A stretch of DNA of 50,543 nt from Gemmatimonadota bacterium. GTDB lineage: Bacteria; Gemmatimonadota; Gemmatimonadetes; Gemmatimonadales; Gemmatimonadaceae. This document shows positions 1-11,300 of the stretch, one piece after another; positions within the stretch are counted from its first letter, which is position 1, and every line of letters starts with the position of its first letter. The translations under genes were made by a program, and so were the position numbers. Below the pieces are notes generated by a model. It did no database searches and was not told the DNA's origin. It saw only the letters and a list, made by a program, of their open reading frames with translations. The stretch lies in NCBI GenBank assembly GCA_025359135.1, contig JANYHJ010000207.1, positions 1 to 50,543 of the forward strand, given 5' to 3'.

Positions 1-1
1 C

Positions 2-214
2 CTGCCGTGCGCGCCGCGGTACCTGCGCGAGAGCATCACGCCGGGAGCGCGTGTCCGCTCCGTCCTCACCGACGGGCAACCGGCGTTGGCGGCGACTCCG
101 GCACGTGCAACCCTTGCCGCACACGGGTACGGCGCGCATCCTCCGCTGTTGCCATTCGCCGAGGACTGGAGCCTGCCATGCGACGCCGCACCCCGGAACC
201 GTACGCGCGACTGA
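2..214 (+). CDS. C-terminal end of an unrecognised protein (5' cut by window edge)
   Basis: An open frame enters from the left edge and stops at TGA 212-214, giving about 70 residues. Its third codon positions are almost all G or C over the first 25 codons, which fits coding sequence in this genome, while the other two frames are mixed there. It overlaps the proposed fdhA start by 37 bases, so it may be the upstream member of the formate dehydrogenase operon. I recognise no motif; the visible part contains the stretch YGAHPPLLPFAEDW. It could be a cofactor or selenium accessory gene given the context, but nothing in the sequence shows that. Confidence 0.5.
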   Translation: MPCAPRYLRESITPGARVRSVLTDGQPALAATPARATLAAHGYGAHPPLLPFAEDWSLPCDAAPRNRTRD

Positions 215-2111
215 CCGCACCCCTCGTGCGCGACCACGGCGTGCTGCGCCCCGCCAGCTGGGACGAGGCGCTGGCGCGCGCGGCCGACGGATTCGCGCGC
301 ACGAAGGCGCAACGCGGATCGAACGCGCTCGGCATCTTCAGCTGCTCCAAGTCCACGAACGAGGTGAACTTCCTGGCGCAGAAGTTCGCGCGGCAGGTCT
401 TCGGCAGCAACAACATCGACAGCTGCAACCGAACGTGACACGCCCCCAGCGTCGTCGGTCTGGCGACGGTGTTCGGAGCGGGCGGCGGGACCAGCTCGTA
501 CGAGGAGGTGGAAGACACCGACGTCGTCTTCCTCTGGGGATCGAACGCGCGCGAGGCGCACCCGATCTGGTTCCATCACCTGCTCAAGGGAATCCGCCGC
601 CACGGCACGCGCCTCTATGTGATGGATCCGCGGCGCACGACGAGCGCGCAGTGGGCCGACCAGTGGCTCGGACTCCGCGTCGGCTCCGACATCGCGCTCG
701 CGAACGCGATGGCGCGCGAGATCATCCACGCCGGGCTCGCGAACACGGCCTTCATCGCGAACGCCACGGAACAGTTCGAGGTGTACGCGGGCGCCGTCGA
801 GTCGTACACGCTCGAGTGGGCGGAGCCGGTCACGGGCATTCCCGCGGACGTCATTCGCGAGGCGGCGCATGCCTTCGCCAAGGCGGACCGCGCGATGGTC
901 TGCTGGACCCTGGGCATCACCGAGCACCACAACGCCGTCGAGAACGTGCTCGCGCTCATCAACCTCACGCTGCTCTGTGGCCACGTCGGCCGCTGGGGCT
1001 CCGGCTGCAATCCGCTGCGCGGGCAGAACAACGTGCAGGGCGGCGGCGACATGGGCGCGATTCCCAACAAGTTGCCCGGCTTCCAGGACATCGAGCTCGA
1101 CTACAAGGCGCGCCAGCGTTTCGAGGCCGCCTGGCAGTGCGCCATTCCGCCCAAGGCGGGCTGGAACCTCACGCAGATGTTCCACGCCATGGAGCGCGGC
1201 GCCCTCTCGGCGCTCTACGTGATCGGCGAGAACCCCGCGCAGTCGGATGCCGACGCACATCGCATCAGCGCGCTGCTCGAGGGGCTCGACCATCTCGTCG
1301 TGCAGGAAATCTTCCTCACGAAGACCGCGCAGTATGCGAGCGTGGTGCTGCCTGCGGCCGCCAGCTGGTGCGAGGGTGAAGGGACCGTGACCAACAGCGA
1401 GCGCCGCGTCCAGCGCATCCGCAAGGCGGTCGAGCCGCCGGCCGGCGCGCGCGATGAACTTGCGATCCTGAGCGACCTCGCGCGCCGGCTCGGACACGAG
1501 TGGGGCACTCCTTCGGCGGAATCGGTGTGGAACGAATTCCGCACGCTCGCGCCACACTTCGCGGGCGGCATGAGCTACGCGCGCCTCGAGTCGCTCGGCG
1601 GCATCCAGTGGCCGTGCCCCGACGAATCGCATCCGGGCACCCAGTTCCTGCATGCGCGCCTCTGGGAGACTCCGCGCGCTGGACGCGCCGCACCGTTCTC
1701 CATCGTGCACCACGATCCGCCATGGGAAGCGCGCGATCCGGAGTATCCCTTCCTGCTCACGACGGGGCGCCGACTCGAGTCGTACAACACCGGCGTGCAG
1801 TCGTCGAGCTACGCCTCGCCGCTGCACCGCGGCGAGACGCTCGACATCTCGCCCGAGGATGCGACGCGCTTGGGGCTCGCCGATGGCGAGCTCGTGCGCG
1901 TCACCTCGCGTCGCGGCACCGTCGATGTCCCTGCGCGCGTCGATGCGTCGCTGCGCGCCAACCTCGTCTTCATGACCCTGCACTTTCCCGACGACGTCGC
2001 GACCAACCTGCTCACCATCGACGTTGCCGATCCGCGCTCGGGCACGGCGGAGTTCAAGGCGTGCGCGGTGCGCGTCGAGCCCATCGGCGTGGGCGCCGTG
2101 ACGCTCGACTG

Positions 2112-2112
<1 letters not shown>
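178..2112 (+). CDS. fdhA: Formate dehydrogenase catalytic subunit, selenocysteine-containing, lacking its N-terminal Fe-S module
   Basis: Molybdenum/tungsten bis-MGD subunit that oxidises formate to CO2. The reading frame runs through TGA 436-438 without shift: the residues before and after it are NNIDSCNRT and HAPSVVGLA, matching the Sec-His active site of E. coli FdhF, so codon 87 is read as selenocysteine. The start ATG 178 has GGAG seven bases upstream. The product is 644 residues counting Sec; full-length soluble FdhA proteins are about 900-950. The missing part, the CxxCxxxC Mo-domain 4Fe-4S module, is found at the end of the gene at 3998. The C-terminal molybdopterin dinucleotide-binding domain (about 410-640) is intact. 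The stop TGA overlaps the ATG of the next gene, indicating translational coupling. A gene finder without Sec decoding would break this gene into two. Confidence 0.9.
436..468 (+). promoter_or_regulatory. Selenocysteine TGA codon with bacterial SECIS-like hairpin
   Basis: Directly after TGA 436-438, arms CGTCG (450-454) and CGACG (464-468) can form a stem around a loop containing GGTCT (457-461). In E. coli fdhF the SelB-binding loop also contains GGUCU, with the GGU triplet at the same distance from UGA (bases 22-24 counting from the U). Known biology: SelB bound to this hairpin delivers Sec-tRNA to the UGA. The stem here is my own pairing and has not been folded by software. Confidence 0.85.
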
Positions 2113-3997
<1,885 letters not shown>

Positions 3998-4001
<4 letters not shown>

Positions 4002-4951
4002 CGCCCCTCGTGCAGCTCACGCGCCCGTCGCGCGCGCCCAAGGCCACCGTCGCCTGCACGATCAACGGACAATCCGTGCAGGTGAGCGAGGGCACTTCAA
4101 TCCTCGCGGCCGCGGCCACGATCGGTGTCACGATCCCCACGCTCTGCTGGCTCGAGACGCTCACCCCCGTCAATGCGTGCCGGCTCTGCGTCGCGGAAGT
4201 GAAGGGCGCGCGCGTGCTGGCGCCTGCATGCAACCGCGCGGTCGAATCCGGCATGGAGATTCTCACCGACTCGCCGCGCGTGCACCTCACGCGCAAGCTC
4301 GTGCTCGAGCTGCTGGCGTCGAGCGTCGATCTCTCCTGCGCACCGGAGCTCACGGCGCTGATGGACGCATACGGCGCGCGACCTGAACGGTTCGGGCCGC
4401 CTGCACCGGCCAACGCAGCAGGAACGAAGCAACACGCCGTAGCGGGACACCACGCGCCACCTGATCCCGCCTTCGCGGCCACGACCTCCGAGCCGCCCAC
4501 GGTGGACAACGAGCTCTACGTGCGTGACTACGCCAAGTGCGTGCTCTGCTACAAGTGCGTCGAGGCGTGCGGCACCGATCACCAGAACACCTTCGCGATC
4601 GCGGTGGCAGGTCGCGGCTTCGACGCGCACATCTCGACCGAACTCGGCGCGCCACTGCCCGATTCGGCGTGCGTCTACTGTGGCAACTGCATCGCGGTCT
4701 GTCCGACGGGCGCGCTGATGGCCAAGCGCGAGTTCGACCTGCGCGCGGAAGGCCGCTGGCAACCCGAGGCCCAGCACGCCGCCGATACCATCTGCCCGTA
4801 CTGCGGCGTGGGTTGCACGCTCACCCTGCACGTGCAGGACGGCGAAATCGTGAAGGCCACCTCGCCCATGGACAACGCCATCACGATGGGCAACCTCTGC
4901 ATCAAGGGACGCTTCGGCTGGCGCTTCGTGCAGAGCACCACGGGACGATGA
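3998..4951 (+). CDS. Ferredoxin-like FDH subunit carrying the displaced FdhA N-terminal Mo-domain Fe-S module
   Basis: A 317-residue iron-sulfur subunit that probably wires the flavin subunit to the molybdenum site. From N to C it has a 2Fe-2S domain (C50, C61, C64, C78), a stretch at 90-130 where the HxxxC-type 4Fe-4S motif of NuoG would lie but its cysteine set is absent, two 4Fe-4S clusters (C181, C184, C187, C191 and C225, C228, C231, C235), and at 266-301 the motif CPYCGVGC plus C301 in NLCIKGRFG. That last module is the Molybdop_Fe4S4 domain normally at the start of the catalytic chain. The protein ends shortly after it at FVQSTTGR, just where FdhA (start 178) would continue. It overlaps fdhD by four bases. 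Confidence 0.88.
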
Positions 4952-5790
4952 CCGACCAGCCCGCACTGCCGCCGCTCACCGCGGCGCGGCCCGTGGGTGC
5001 GCACGTCTGGACGCGGCTCGACGGCGACGCTTCGGCGCGCGCCGAGGGTCCGATCGTCGAGGAAGTGCCGGTGGCGTTCGTGTACGGCGCGCGCACGCAC
5101 GTCGTGATGATGGCGACCCCCGCCGATCTCGAGGACCTCGCGGTCGGGTTCACGATCACCGAGGGCATCGTCGAGCGCGCGAGCGAGATCACGGGCATCG
5201 CGGTCGAGCGCCACGCCGCAGGCATCGAGGTGCGTATCGGCGTGCCGGCCAGCGTGGCCGAGCGGCTCGCGACGCGCGCACGCGCACTGCCCGCGCGTAC
5301 AGGCTGCGGGCTCTGTGGAGTCGAGGCGATCGCCGACGCGGTGCGTGCGCCACGACTCGTCGCGTCGCCGCTCGTCGTGGAGGCCGGTGCTGTCTATGCC
5401 GCGGTGCGCGCGCTGGGCAGCCGGCAGGAGCTGAACCGCGAGGCGCACGCCCTGCACGCGGCCGCCTTCGCGCGTGCCGACGGCGAACTCGTCTGCGTGC
5501 GCGAGGACGTCGGTCGTCACAATGCACTCGACAAGGTCATCGGCGCTCTCCTGCGCGCCGGCGATCATCCGGCGCTCGGCATGCTCGTCGTCACGAGTCG
5601 CGCGAGCGTCGAGATGGTGCAGAAGGCGGCCGCCGCCGGCGTGCCGGTGCTCGCTGCGGTCTCGCGTCCCACGGCCCTCGCCATCCGCATGGCCGGGGCG
5701 TCGGGCATGGCGCTGCTCGGGCTCGTGCGCGGCGACACCGCCAACCTGTATACTGGGGCGCAGCGTGTCCGGCTCGTCCCACATTCCTGA
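4948..5790 (+). CDS. fdhD: Formate dehydrogenase sulfurtransferase FdhD
   Basis: A 280-residue FdhD-family protein. In E. coli FdhD passes sulfur from IscS to the molybdenum cofactor, which formate dehydrogenases need for activity. The conserved CxxC loop is present as GCGLCGVE (C120, C123), preceded by the typical DLEDLAVGFTITEGIV segment at about 60-75. C-terminal segments such as VREDVGRHNALDKVIG and VTSRASVEMVQKAA are characteristic of the family. It starts at ATG 4948 inside the stop of the Fe-S subunit gene, so it should be made with the enzyme it matures. The 3' end overlaps the proposed start of the next gene. Confidence 0.93.
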   Translation: MTDQPALPPLTAARPVGAHVWTRLDGDASARAEGPIVEEVPVAFVYGARTHVVMMATPADLEDLAVGFTITEGIVERASEITGIAVERHAAGIEVRIGVPASVAERLATRARALPARTGCGLCGVEAIADAVRAPRLVASPLVVEAGAVYAAVRALGSRQELNREAHALHAAAFARADGELVCVREDVGRHNALDKVIGALLRAGDHPALGMLVVTSRASVEMVQKAAAAGVPVLAAVSRPTALAIRMAGASGMALLGLVRGDTANLYTGAQRVRLVPHS

Positions 5791-6877
5791 TCCGTTCGTG
5801 AACCTTCCGGTCAACCTGCACGAATACGAAGCGCAGTCGCGCTCGCGCCTCGCGGCAATGGTCGAGGCCTACTATGCCGGCGGCGCGAACGACGAGGTGA
5901 CGCTGCGCGAGGCGCCACGCGCGTGGGAGGAGCTGCGCCTGGTTCCGCGCGTGCTCGTCGATGTCTCCGCACCGGACCTCTCGACCACCGTGCTGGGCAC
6001 GCGCATTGCACTTCCCGTCATGACCGCACCGTGCGCACTCAACCGCATGGCGCACGCCGACGGTGAATCGGCCGTCGCGCGCGCCACCCACGCACTCGGC
6101 ACCATCCAGGTGCTGAGCACCATGGCCAGCGAGTCGCTCGAGCAGGTGGCGCGAGCAACCAGCGGCCCGAAGTGGTTCCAGCTCTACTGCTACAAGGACC
6201 GCGACGTCACGGCCGACCTCGTGCGCCGCGCGGAGGCCGCGGGGTACGCCGCCTTGTGCCTCACGGTGGACGTGCCCGTGCTGGGCCGCCGAGAGCGCGA
6301 GGTGCGTGCTGGCTTCCATGCGCCACCGGGCATCAGCATCGCCAACCTCGAGAAGTACGGCAACCAGGCGGAAAAGCTGGGCGGTGCGCCGCAGACGTCA
6401 GGGCTCGCGAGTTACGTCGCATCGCGCTGGGATGCCTCGCTCACTTGGGACAGGGTCGCGTGGCTGCGCTCGATCACGACGCTGCCGATCGTGGTCAAGG
6501 GCGTGCTGGCCGCGGACGACGCCGTGCGCGCCGTCGAGGGCGGCGCGCATGGCATTGTCGTGAGCACGCACGGTGGCCGGCAGCTCGACACGGTCATCTC
6601 CACGACGCGAGCGCTCCCGCCGATCGTCGATGCGGTCGCGGGCCGCGCGGAGGTTTATGCCGACGGCGGCATCCGCCGCGGCACGGACGTGCTCAAGGCG
6701 CTTGCGCTCGGCGCACGTGCGGTGCTCATCGGCCGACCCTACCTGTGGGGGCTCGCCATGGACGGGGAAGCGGGGGTCCGCCATGTGCTGGAGCTCCTGC
6801 GCGACGAGCTCACCGTGGCGATGATGCTCACGGGGCGCCCGACGGTGGCGTCGCTGGGTCGCGACCTCGTGGCGTAA
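5765..6877 (+). CDS. FMN-dependent 2-hydroxy-acid dehydrogenase/oxidase (LldD/glycolate oxidase family)
   Basis: A 370-residue TIM-barrel flavoprotein that oxidises an L-2-hydroxy acid such as lactate or glycolate. It shows the family N-terminal pattern (YYAGGANDEVTLREAP), the FMN-binding LPVMTAPCA segment, the catalytic His-Gly-Gly-Arg at 269-272 in STHGGRQLD, and the phosphate-binding YADGGIRRGTDVLKALALGA near the C-terminus. I chose GTG 5765 because GGGG lies at 5755-5758; a GTG at 5798 is an alternative. The proposed start lies inside fdhD by 26 bases, so it is likely cotranscribed with the formate operon. Substrate and electron acceptor cannot be told from sequence alone. Confidence 0.88.
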   Translation: MSGSSHIPDPFVNLPVNLHEYEAQSRSRLAAMVEAYYAGGANDEVTLREAPRAWEELRLVPRVLVDVSAPDLSTTVLGTRIALPVMTAPCALNRMAHADGESAVARATHALGTIQVLSTMASESLEQVARATSGPKWFQLYCYKDRDVTADLVRRAEAAGYAALCLTVDVPVLGRREREVRAGFHAPPGISIANLEKYGNQAEKLGGAPQTSGLASYVASRWDASLTWDRVAWLRSITTLPIVVKGVLAADDAVRAVEGGAHGIVVSTHGGRQLDTVISTTRALPPIVDAVAGRAEVYADGGIRRGTDVLKALALGARAVLIGRPYLWGLAMDGEAGVRHVLELLRDELTVAMMLTGRPTVASLGRDLVA

Positions 6878-6998
6878 CGACACAGCGGTCGGTACGCGCG
6901 GGCTCCCTGACAGGCGCGGGACCATACGCGAAGCCAGACGCGAAACCGGGCGGGGCGGGCCGCGTAGTGAAGACAGCCCCCGCTACCGGAGTCCTGTC

Positions 6999-7232
6999 GT
7001 GATCGAATCCCTCCTGCGCCTCCTCGCCCTGCGTCCGCTCCTCACGATCGCCATCATGGGCATTCCACTCTTGGTGCTCATCGTGATCGGGCTGGCGGCG
7101 ATCATGCTGTTCAAGCTGCTGCTCTTCGTGGTCTTGCCGGTCGCCATCGGTGTGTGGCTGCTGCGCCGGATCTTTCGCGGTCGCCCTGCACGGTCACATG
7201 AACCAGTAGCGGAGCCCGTCGCGAGCGTATGA
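6999..7232 (+). CDS. Small hydrophobic membrane protein
   Basis: A 77-residue protein that is mostly one long hydrophobic stretch (about residues 10-53), enough for two membrane helices, followed by a basic RRIFRGRPARS tail and an acidic end. The start GTG 6999 has GGAG seven bases upstream at 6988-6991. It belongs to no family I recognise. It follows the hydroxy-acid dehydrogenase by 121 bases on the same strand. Small proteins of this sort are easily missed or over-called, so confidence is moderate. Confidence 0.6.
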   Translation: MIESLLRLLALRPLLTIAIMGIPLLVLIVIGLAAIMLFKLLLFVVLPVAIGVWLLRRIFRGRPARSHEPVAEPVASV

Positions 7233-7398
7233 CCGACGGCTCGGCGTTGCCGCGGCGCGCTGACGGCGCGTCGCGACCGAGCACCACGCACTGCATGACA
7301 GGTCCGGACCGAGCGCGGCGACTTCACGTCGTCGCGCTCGCCGCGTTACCAGATGGATGTGGGCCGGCTGCCGCGATGATGCGTCTTGACGGCGTGCC

Positions 7399-7872
7399 TC
7401 AGGCCACCGCCTTTGCGAAGAGGCCGAGGATGCCCGTCCACCCGTTGGGCGCTCCAACCGACGCGGCCATCGCCGCACCGCCCTCTCCGTGCCGCTCGAA
7501 GTGCCGGTGCTCGAGCTCGACGCGCGTGCCACTGCCCTCGGCCACGAAACGGATTTCCACCTCGCTCGCCTTGGCGGGATTCGGCTCGCACTGATACGTG
7601 GGCGTGATCTGCCACGAGAGCACGAGGCGCGAGGGCGGCTCCCACGCGAGCACCGTGCCCCAGGTGACCTCGCTGCCGTCCATGTGGGTGCTGTAGCAGC
7701 GGCCGCCGACGCGCGGTTCGACGAGGCTCGCCTTCATGTCGGTCTTGCCGATGTGGTGCGTGCGTGGCCACCAGCGATCGAAGCCGGCGGTGAAGACCTC
7801 GAAGGCGCGCGCGGGCGTGGCCTGCACGACGACGCTCGTACGGACGGGGGGAACGGTCAAGGTCTGGGTCAT
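7399..7872 (-). CDS. SRPBCC/AHSA1-family protein
   Basis: A 157-residue START-like (SRPBCC) protein of the AHSA1 branch. The fold starts with the beta strand VVVQATPARAFEVFTAGFDRWW and contains GGRCYSTHMDGSEVTWGTVL and LVLSWQITP, all typical of this family. These proteins form a hydrophobic ligand cavity; the ligand is unknown. The start ATG overlaps the stop of the arsR gene by four bases, so the two are coupled. ArsR-SRPBCC pairs are common in bacteria and are usually controlled by their own repressor. Confidence 0.85.
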   Translation of the reverse strand: MTQTLTVPPVRTSVVVQATPARAFEVFTAGFDRWWPRTHHIGKTDMKASLVEPRVGGRCYSTHMDGSEVTWGTVLAWEPPSRLVLSWQITPTYQCEPNPAKASEVEIRFVAEGSGTRVELEHRHFERHGEGGAAMAASVGAPNGWTGILGLFAKAVA

Positions 7873-8198
7873 GGCGTGCGGCGCCTCCGCGCTTGGGTGG
7901 GACGTTCGACCTCGGTCTTGAAGGCCTGCAGCGCGTCGGTCCAGAACTGCTCGAAGAAGGTGCGCAGGGCGGCGAGACCACGCGAGTCGAGTTCGTAGAG
8001 CCGGCGGGTGCCGGCGGGGCGCACGACGACCAGGTGGGCGTCCTTGAGCACCTTGAGGTGCTGCGAGATGGCGGGCCGCGAGACGGGGAACCGTCCGGCG
8101 ATCGTGCCGACCGGGGCCGGCCCCTTCCGCAGCAGCAGGAGGATCTGCCGGCGGGTGGGGTCGCCGAGGGCGGCGAAGGAGACGTCTTGGTAAGTCAT
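7869..8198 (-). CDS. ArsR-family winged-helix transcriptional repressor
   Basis: A 109-residue ArsR-type regulator. It begins with FAALGDPTRRQILLLL, has the recognition helix region VSRPAISQHLKVLKDAHLV, and ends with the beta wing VRPAGTRRLYELD. No cysteine metal site (ELCVCDL type) is present, so it is unlikely to be an arsenic or cadmium sensor; it belongs with the SDPR-like regulators that accompany AHSA1 proteins. The start ATG 8198 lies inside a cluster of GTAAG/CTTAC half-sites, which suggests autoregulation of the arsR-SRPBCC pair. Confidence 0.9.
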   Translation of the reverse strand: MTYQDVSFAALGDPTRRQILLLLRKGPAPVGTIAGRFPVSRPAISQHLKVLKDAHLVVVRPAGTRRLYELDSRGLAALRTFFEQFWTDALQAFKTEVERPTQARRRRTP

Positions 8199-8222
8199 AA
8201 CTTACGGTAAGTAAGAGCTTAC
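8190..8222. promoter_or_regulatory. Candidate ArsR operator: repeated GTAAG/CTTAC half-sites
   Basis: GTAAG occurs at 8190, 8207 and 8211, and its complement CTTAC at 8201 and 8218. The pairs 8190-8205 and 8211-8222 each form an inverted repeat, as does CTTACGGTAAG at 8201-8211. The array covers the arsR start codon (8196-8198) and the bases just upstream, where a repressor would block transcription. It is also AT-richer than its surroundings. The binding assignment is inference. Confidence 0.55.
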
Positions 8223-8247
8223 GGTCGGCGCGTCAAGGGGGCGACGG

Positions 8248-8287
8248 CACGAGGCCCGCTCGCATCACCTCGCGAACGGGCCTCGTG
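8248..8287 (-). terminator. Strong hairpin after the BNR propeller gene
   Basis: An 11-base perfect inverted repeat (CACGAGGCCCG at 8248-8258, complement at 8277-8287) is extended inward by TCGC/GCGA. It lies 54 bases past the stop of the minus-strand propeller gene and before the arsR promoter. There is no T-run on the minus strand, so it may work with Rho or only as an mRNA 3' end. Confidence 0.55.
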
Positions 8288-8341
8288 TCATTCGGCCACC
8301 GCGTGCCGTCCGCCGTGGCGTGCGTGCGCGAGGAGCGCCGG

Positions 8342-11300
8342 CTAGAACACCACCGGCTGCACCTTCCGCTGCCGCAACCGCTCGTTGAACGCCTGCAACT
8401 CGCCCTTGAGCAGCGCGTCGATGCGTCCCTTCACCGCCACGAGCTGCTCGTGGAGCACGCCGGCCACTTCCTGCTGTTGCTTGGTGGGCGGCTGGTCGGC
8501 GCCATCGAGGCCGGTGCCCAGGTACATCAGCTGCTCCGTGAGGCGCATCGGCCAGCGCAGCTGGTCCTGTCCGCGGCCCGTCGAGCGCAGCTGCCGCAGG
8601 TACTCCTCCTGCGCCGTGAACTTCTTCTCCATCGAGTCGGTGGCCGCGCGCAGGTCCGCCGAGCGCGCGTCGTCCTTGAGCAGGTCACGGAGTTGGGCGA
8701 GCTGCGCGCGGACCCCCTGCACGGTGTTGATCTGGTCGGCCGCGTCGTTGACGTCGGCCATCACGGCGCGCGTCGCGGCCACGCTCTGCGCGATCTCCGC
8801 ATCGGTGGCCGGATAGTTCGGGTCGCGGCGCACCTCGAGCTTCTCGCTCAACTCCTGGGCGCCGATCTTGAGCTTCACGGTGTAGCTGCCCGGCGGCACG
8901 AGCATCGAGAAGCGGCCGATCCACGGCGCGGGCTTCGCGTCGTAGCCGATCTGCGGTGCGGGTGAATACAGGGGCGTGGTGCGCACCTTGGTCTCGCGCG
9001 TGCGGTCGGATTGCAGGTCCCACCAGTAGCGGTTCATGCCGGCCTTGCCCGCGACGTTCATCGTGCGCCACGTCGTGCCCGCGGCATCGGTGAACGTCAC
9101 CGCGACCGAATCCTTCTGGTCAGTCTTGAGCCAGAGGTGGAACGAGGCGCCGTAGGGCGGGTCGTCGCCGGCGTTAGCGTCCTCGATCGGGGCAAAGCGG
9201 GTCTCCTGCGTGCGGAACCGGTACGCCGCGCGCGGCGCGAAGAGGTGCGCATCCTTGGTCGCGATGTCCATCGCGTTCCGGAGTGGCGTGATGTCATCGA
9301 GAATCCAGAAGCCGCGCCCGTACGTCGCGACCACGAGGTCGGAGAAATGTTCCTGCACCGTGATCCAGTAGACGGGCGCGTGCGGCAGGTTGTTTTGCAG
9401 CGGCTGCCAGTTGGCGCCGTCATCGAACGACACGTACAGCCCGTTCTCGGTGCCCGCGTAGAGCAGGCCGCGCTTGACCGGATCCTCGCGCACCACGTGC
9501 ACATACGAGAGCGCGCTCTTGGGAATCCCGTTCGTGATCGGCGTCCACGTCTTGCCGAAGTCGCTGGTCTTGTAGATCCACGGATCGCGGTTGTTCACCT
9601 GGTGGCCGTCGACGGTGAGGTACGCCGTGCCCACTTCGTACCGCGACGGCTCGATGTTCGAGATCGTCCCCCACTCGAGCAGCCCGGGAATGTTCTTCGT
9701 CACGTTGGTCCAGGACTTCCCGCCATCGCGCGAGAGGTGGACGAGGCCGTCGTTCGTGCCTGCCCACAGTAGCCCCTTCTCCAGCCGCGACTCCGCGATC
9801 GCGAACACCACGCCCGCGTACTCGACGCCGACGTTGTCCGGCGTCAGTCCGCCCGAGCGGATCTGCTTCGACTTGTCGTTGCGCGTGAGGTCGGGTCCGA
9901 GCTCCTGCCACGAGCGCCCACCATCGGTCGTCGCCATCACGTACTGCGAGCCCACGTACACCTTGTTGTGATCGTGCGGGCTGATGGTCAGCGGAAAGGT
10001 CCAGACGAAGCGGTACTTGAGCGAGTCCGCCGCCCAGCCGATGGTCGTCTGCGGCCAGACTTCCGCGTACGTGGCAATCCCCGTCTTCACGTCGAAGCGC
10101 GAGACGATGCCGCCCACCGAACCGAACCCCGACGCGCTCGACCAGATGATGTCGTTGTCGGTCGGATCGGGCGTCGCCCAGCCGCTCTCGCCGCCGCCCA
10201 CCGTGAACCAGTGGCCGCGCGAGATGCTGCCCGTCCCGGGAAAGCCGAAATCATTCCGCGTCCGCGAATTGCTCGGCCCGCACGCGCTCGGCCCGTCCTG
10301 GCGGTTGCCGCACACCGTGTATGGAATGCGCGTGTCCGTGGTTGCATGGTACATCTGCGCGACGGGCAGCTGCAGGCGGAACCAGCTCCGGCCGCGGTTC
10401 TGCGTGATGGCGATGCCATCGTCATGGCTCACGATGATGCGGTTGCCGTTGGTCGGGTCGAACCAGATGTCGTGGTGGTCACCTGCGGGCGTCTCGACGA
10501 TCGACGGATCGATGATGGTCTTGCCACCGTCGACCGTCTTGCTCCAGTTGGACGCGAGGAAGTACGCCTCGTCCTGGTTGTCGGGCGCCACACCCATGCG
10601 GTTGTAGTAGTGCGTGCGACCGGCCAGCTGCCGGTCGTAGCTCACGAGCTCCCACGAGTCGCCGGCGTTGTCTGAGCGCCAGAGGCGGCCGTTGTCGGGA
10701 TCGGGAATGTTGGTCGCGGGCACGCCGTCGCCCGTCTCGATGAGCGCGTAGACCCGGTTCGAGTTCGCCTTGGTGACGCCCAGTCCGATCTTGCCGACCG
10801 GCTTGGTGGGAAGGCCGTGTCCCGTGAGGCGCTTCCACGTCGTGCCGCCATCCAGCGACTTCCAGATGCCGGAGCCCGCGCCGCCCGACATGCGCCCCCA
10901 CGTATGGATCTCCACCTGCCACATCGCCGCGTAGAGGATGCGCGGGTTGTTCGGGTCCATCAGCACGTCGATGCCGCCCGTGGAGTCGTTCACGAACAGC
11001 GTCTTCTCCCACGTCTTGCCGCCGTCCATCGTCTGGTAGATGCCGCGATCGCTCGACGGGCCGTAGGCGAAGCCGAGCACGGCGACGACGACGTGATCGG
11101 TGTTGCGTGGATCGATGGCGATGCGCGCGATGCGGCCCGAGTTCTCGAGCCCCGCCTTGTTCCACGTCTTGCCGGCGTCGGTGGACTTGTACATGCCCAT
11201 GCCGGCCGAGATGTGCGAGCGGATGAACGGCTCGCCGGTGCCAGCCCAGACGACGTTCGGGTCAGCCGGCGCCACCGAGATCGACCCGATCGACGACACC

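Noticed and set aside
7-177. Upstream extension of fdhA to a GTG at position 7
   Set aside because: Third-position GC is mixed in that frame, while the overlapping frame ending at 214 looks coding; ATG 178 has a good ribosome site.
436-470. Frameshift or nonsense mutation splitting fdhA
   Set aside because: The same frame continues after TGA with conserved residues, and a SECIS-like hairpin sits at the right distance, so Sec decoding explains it better.
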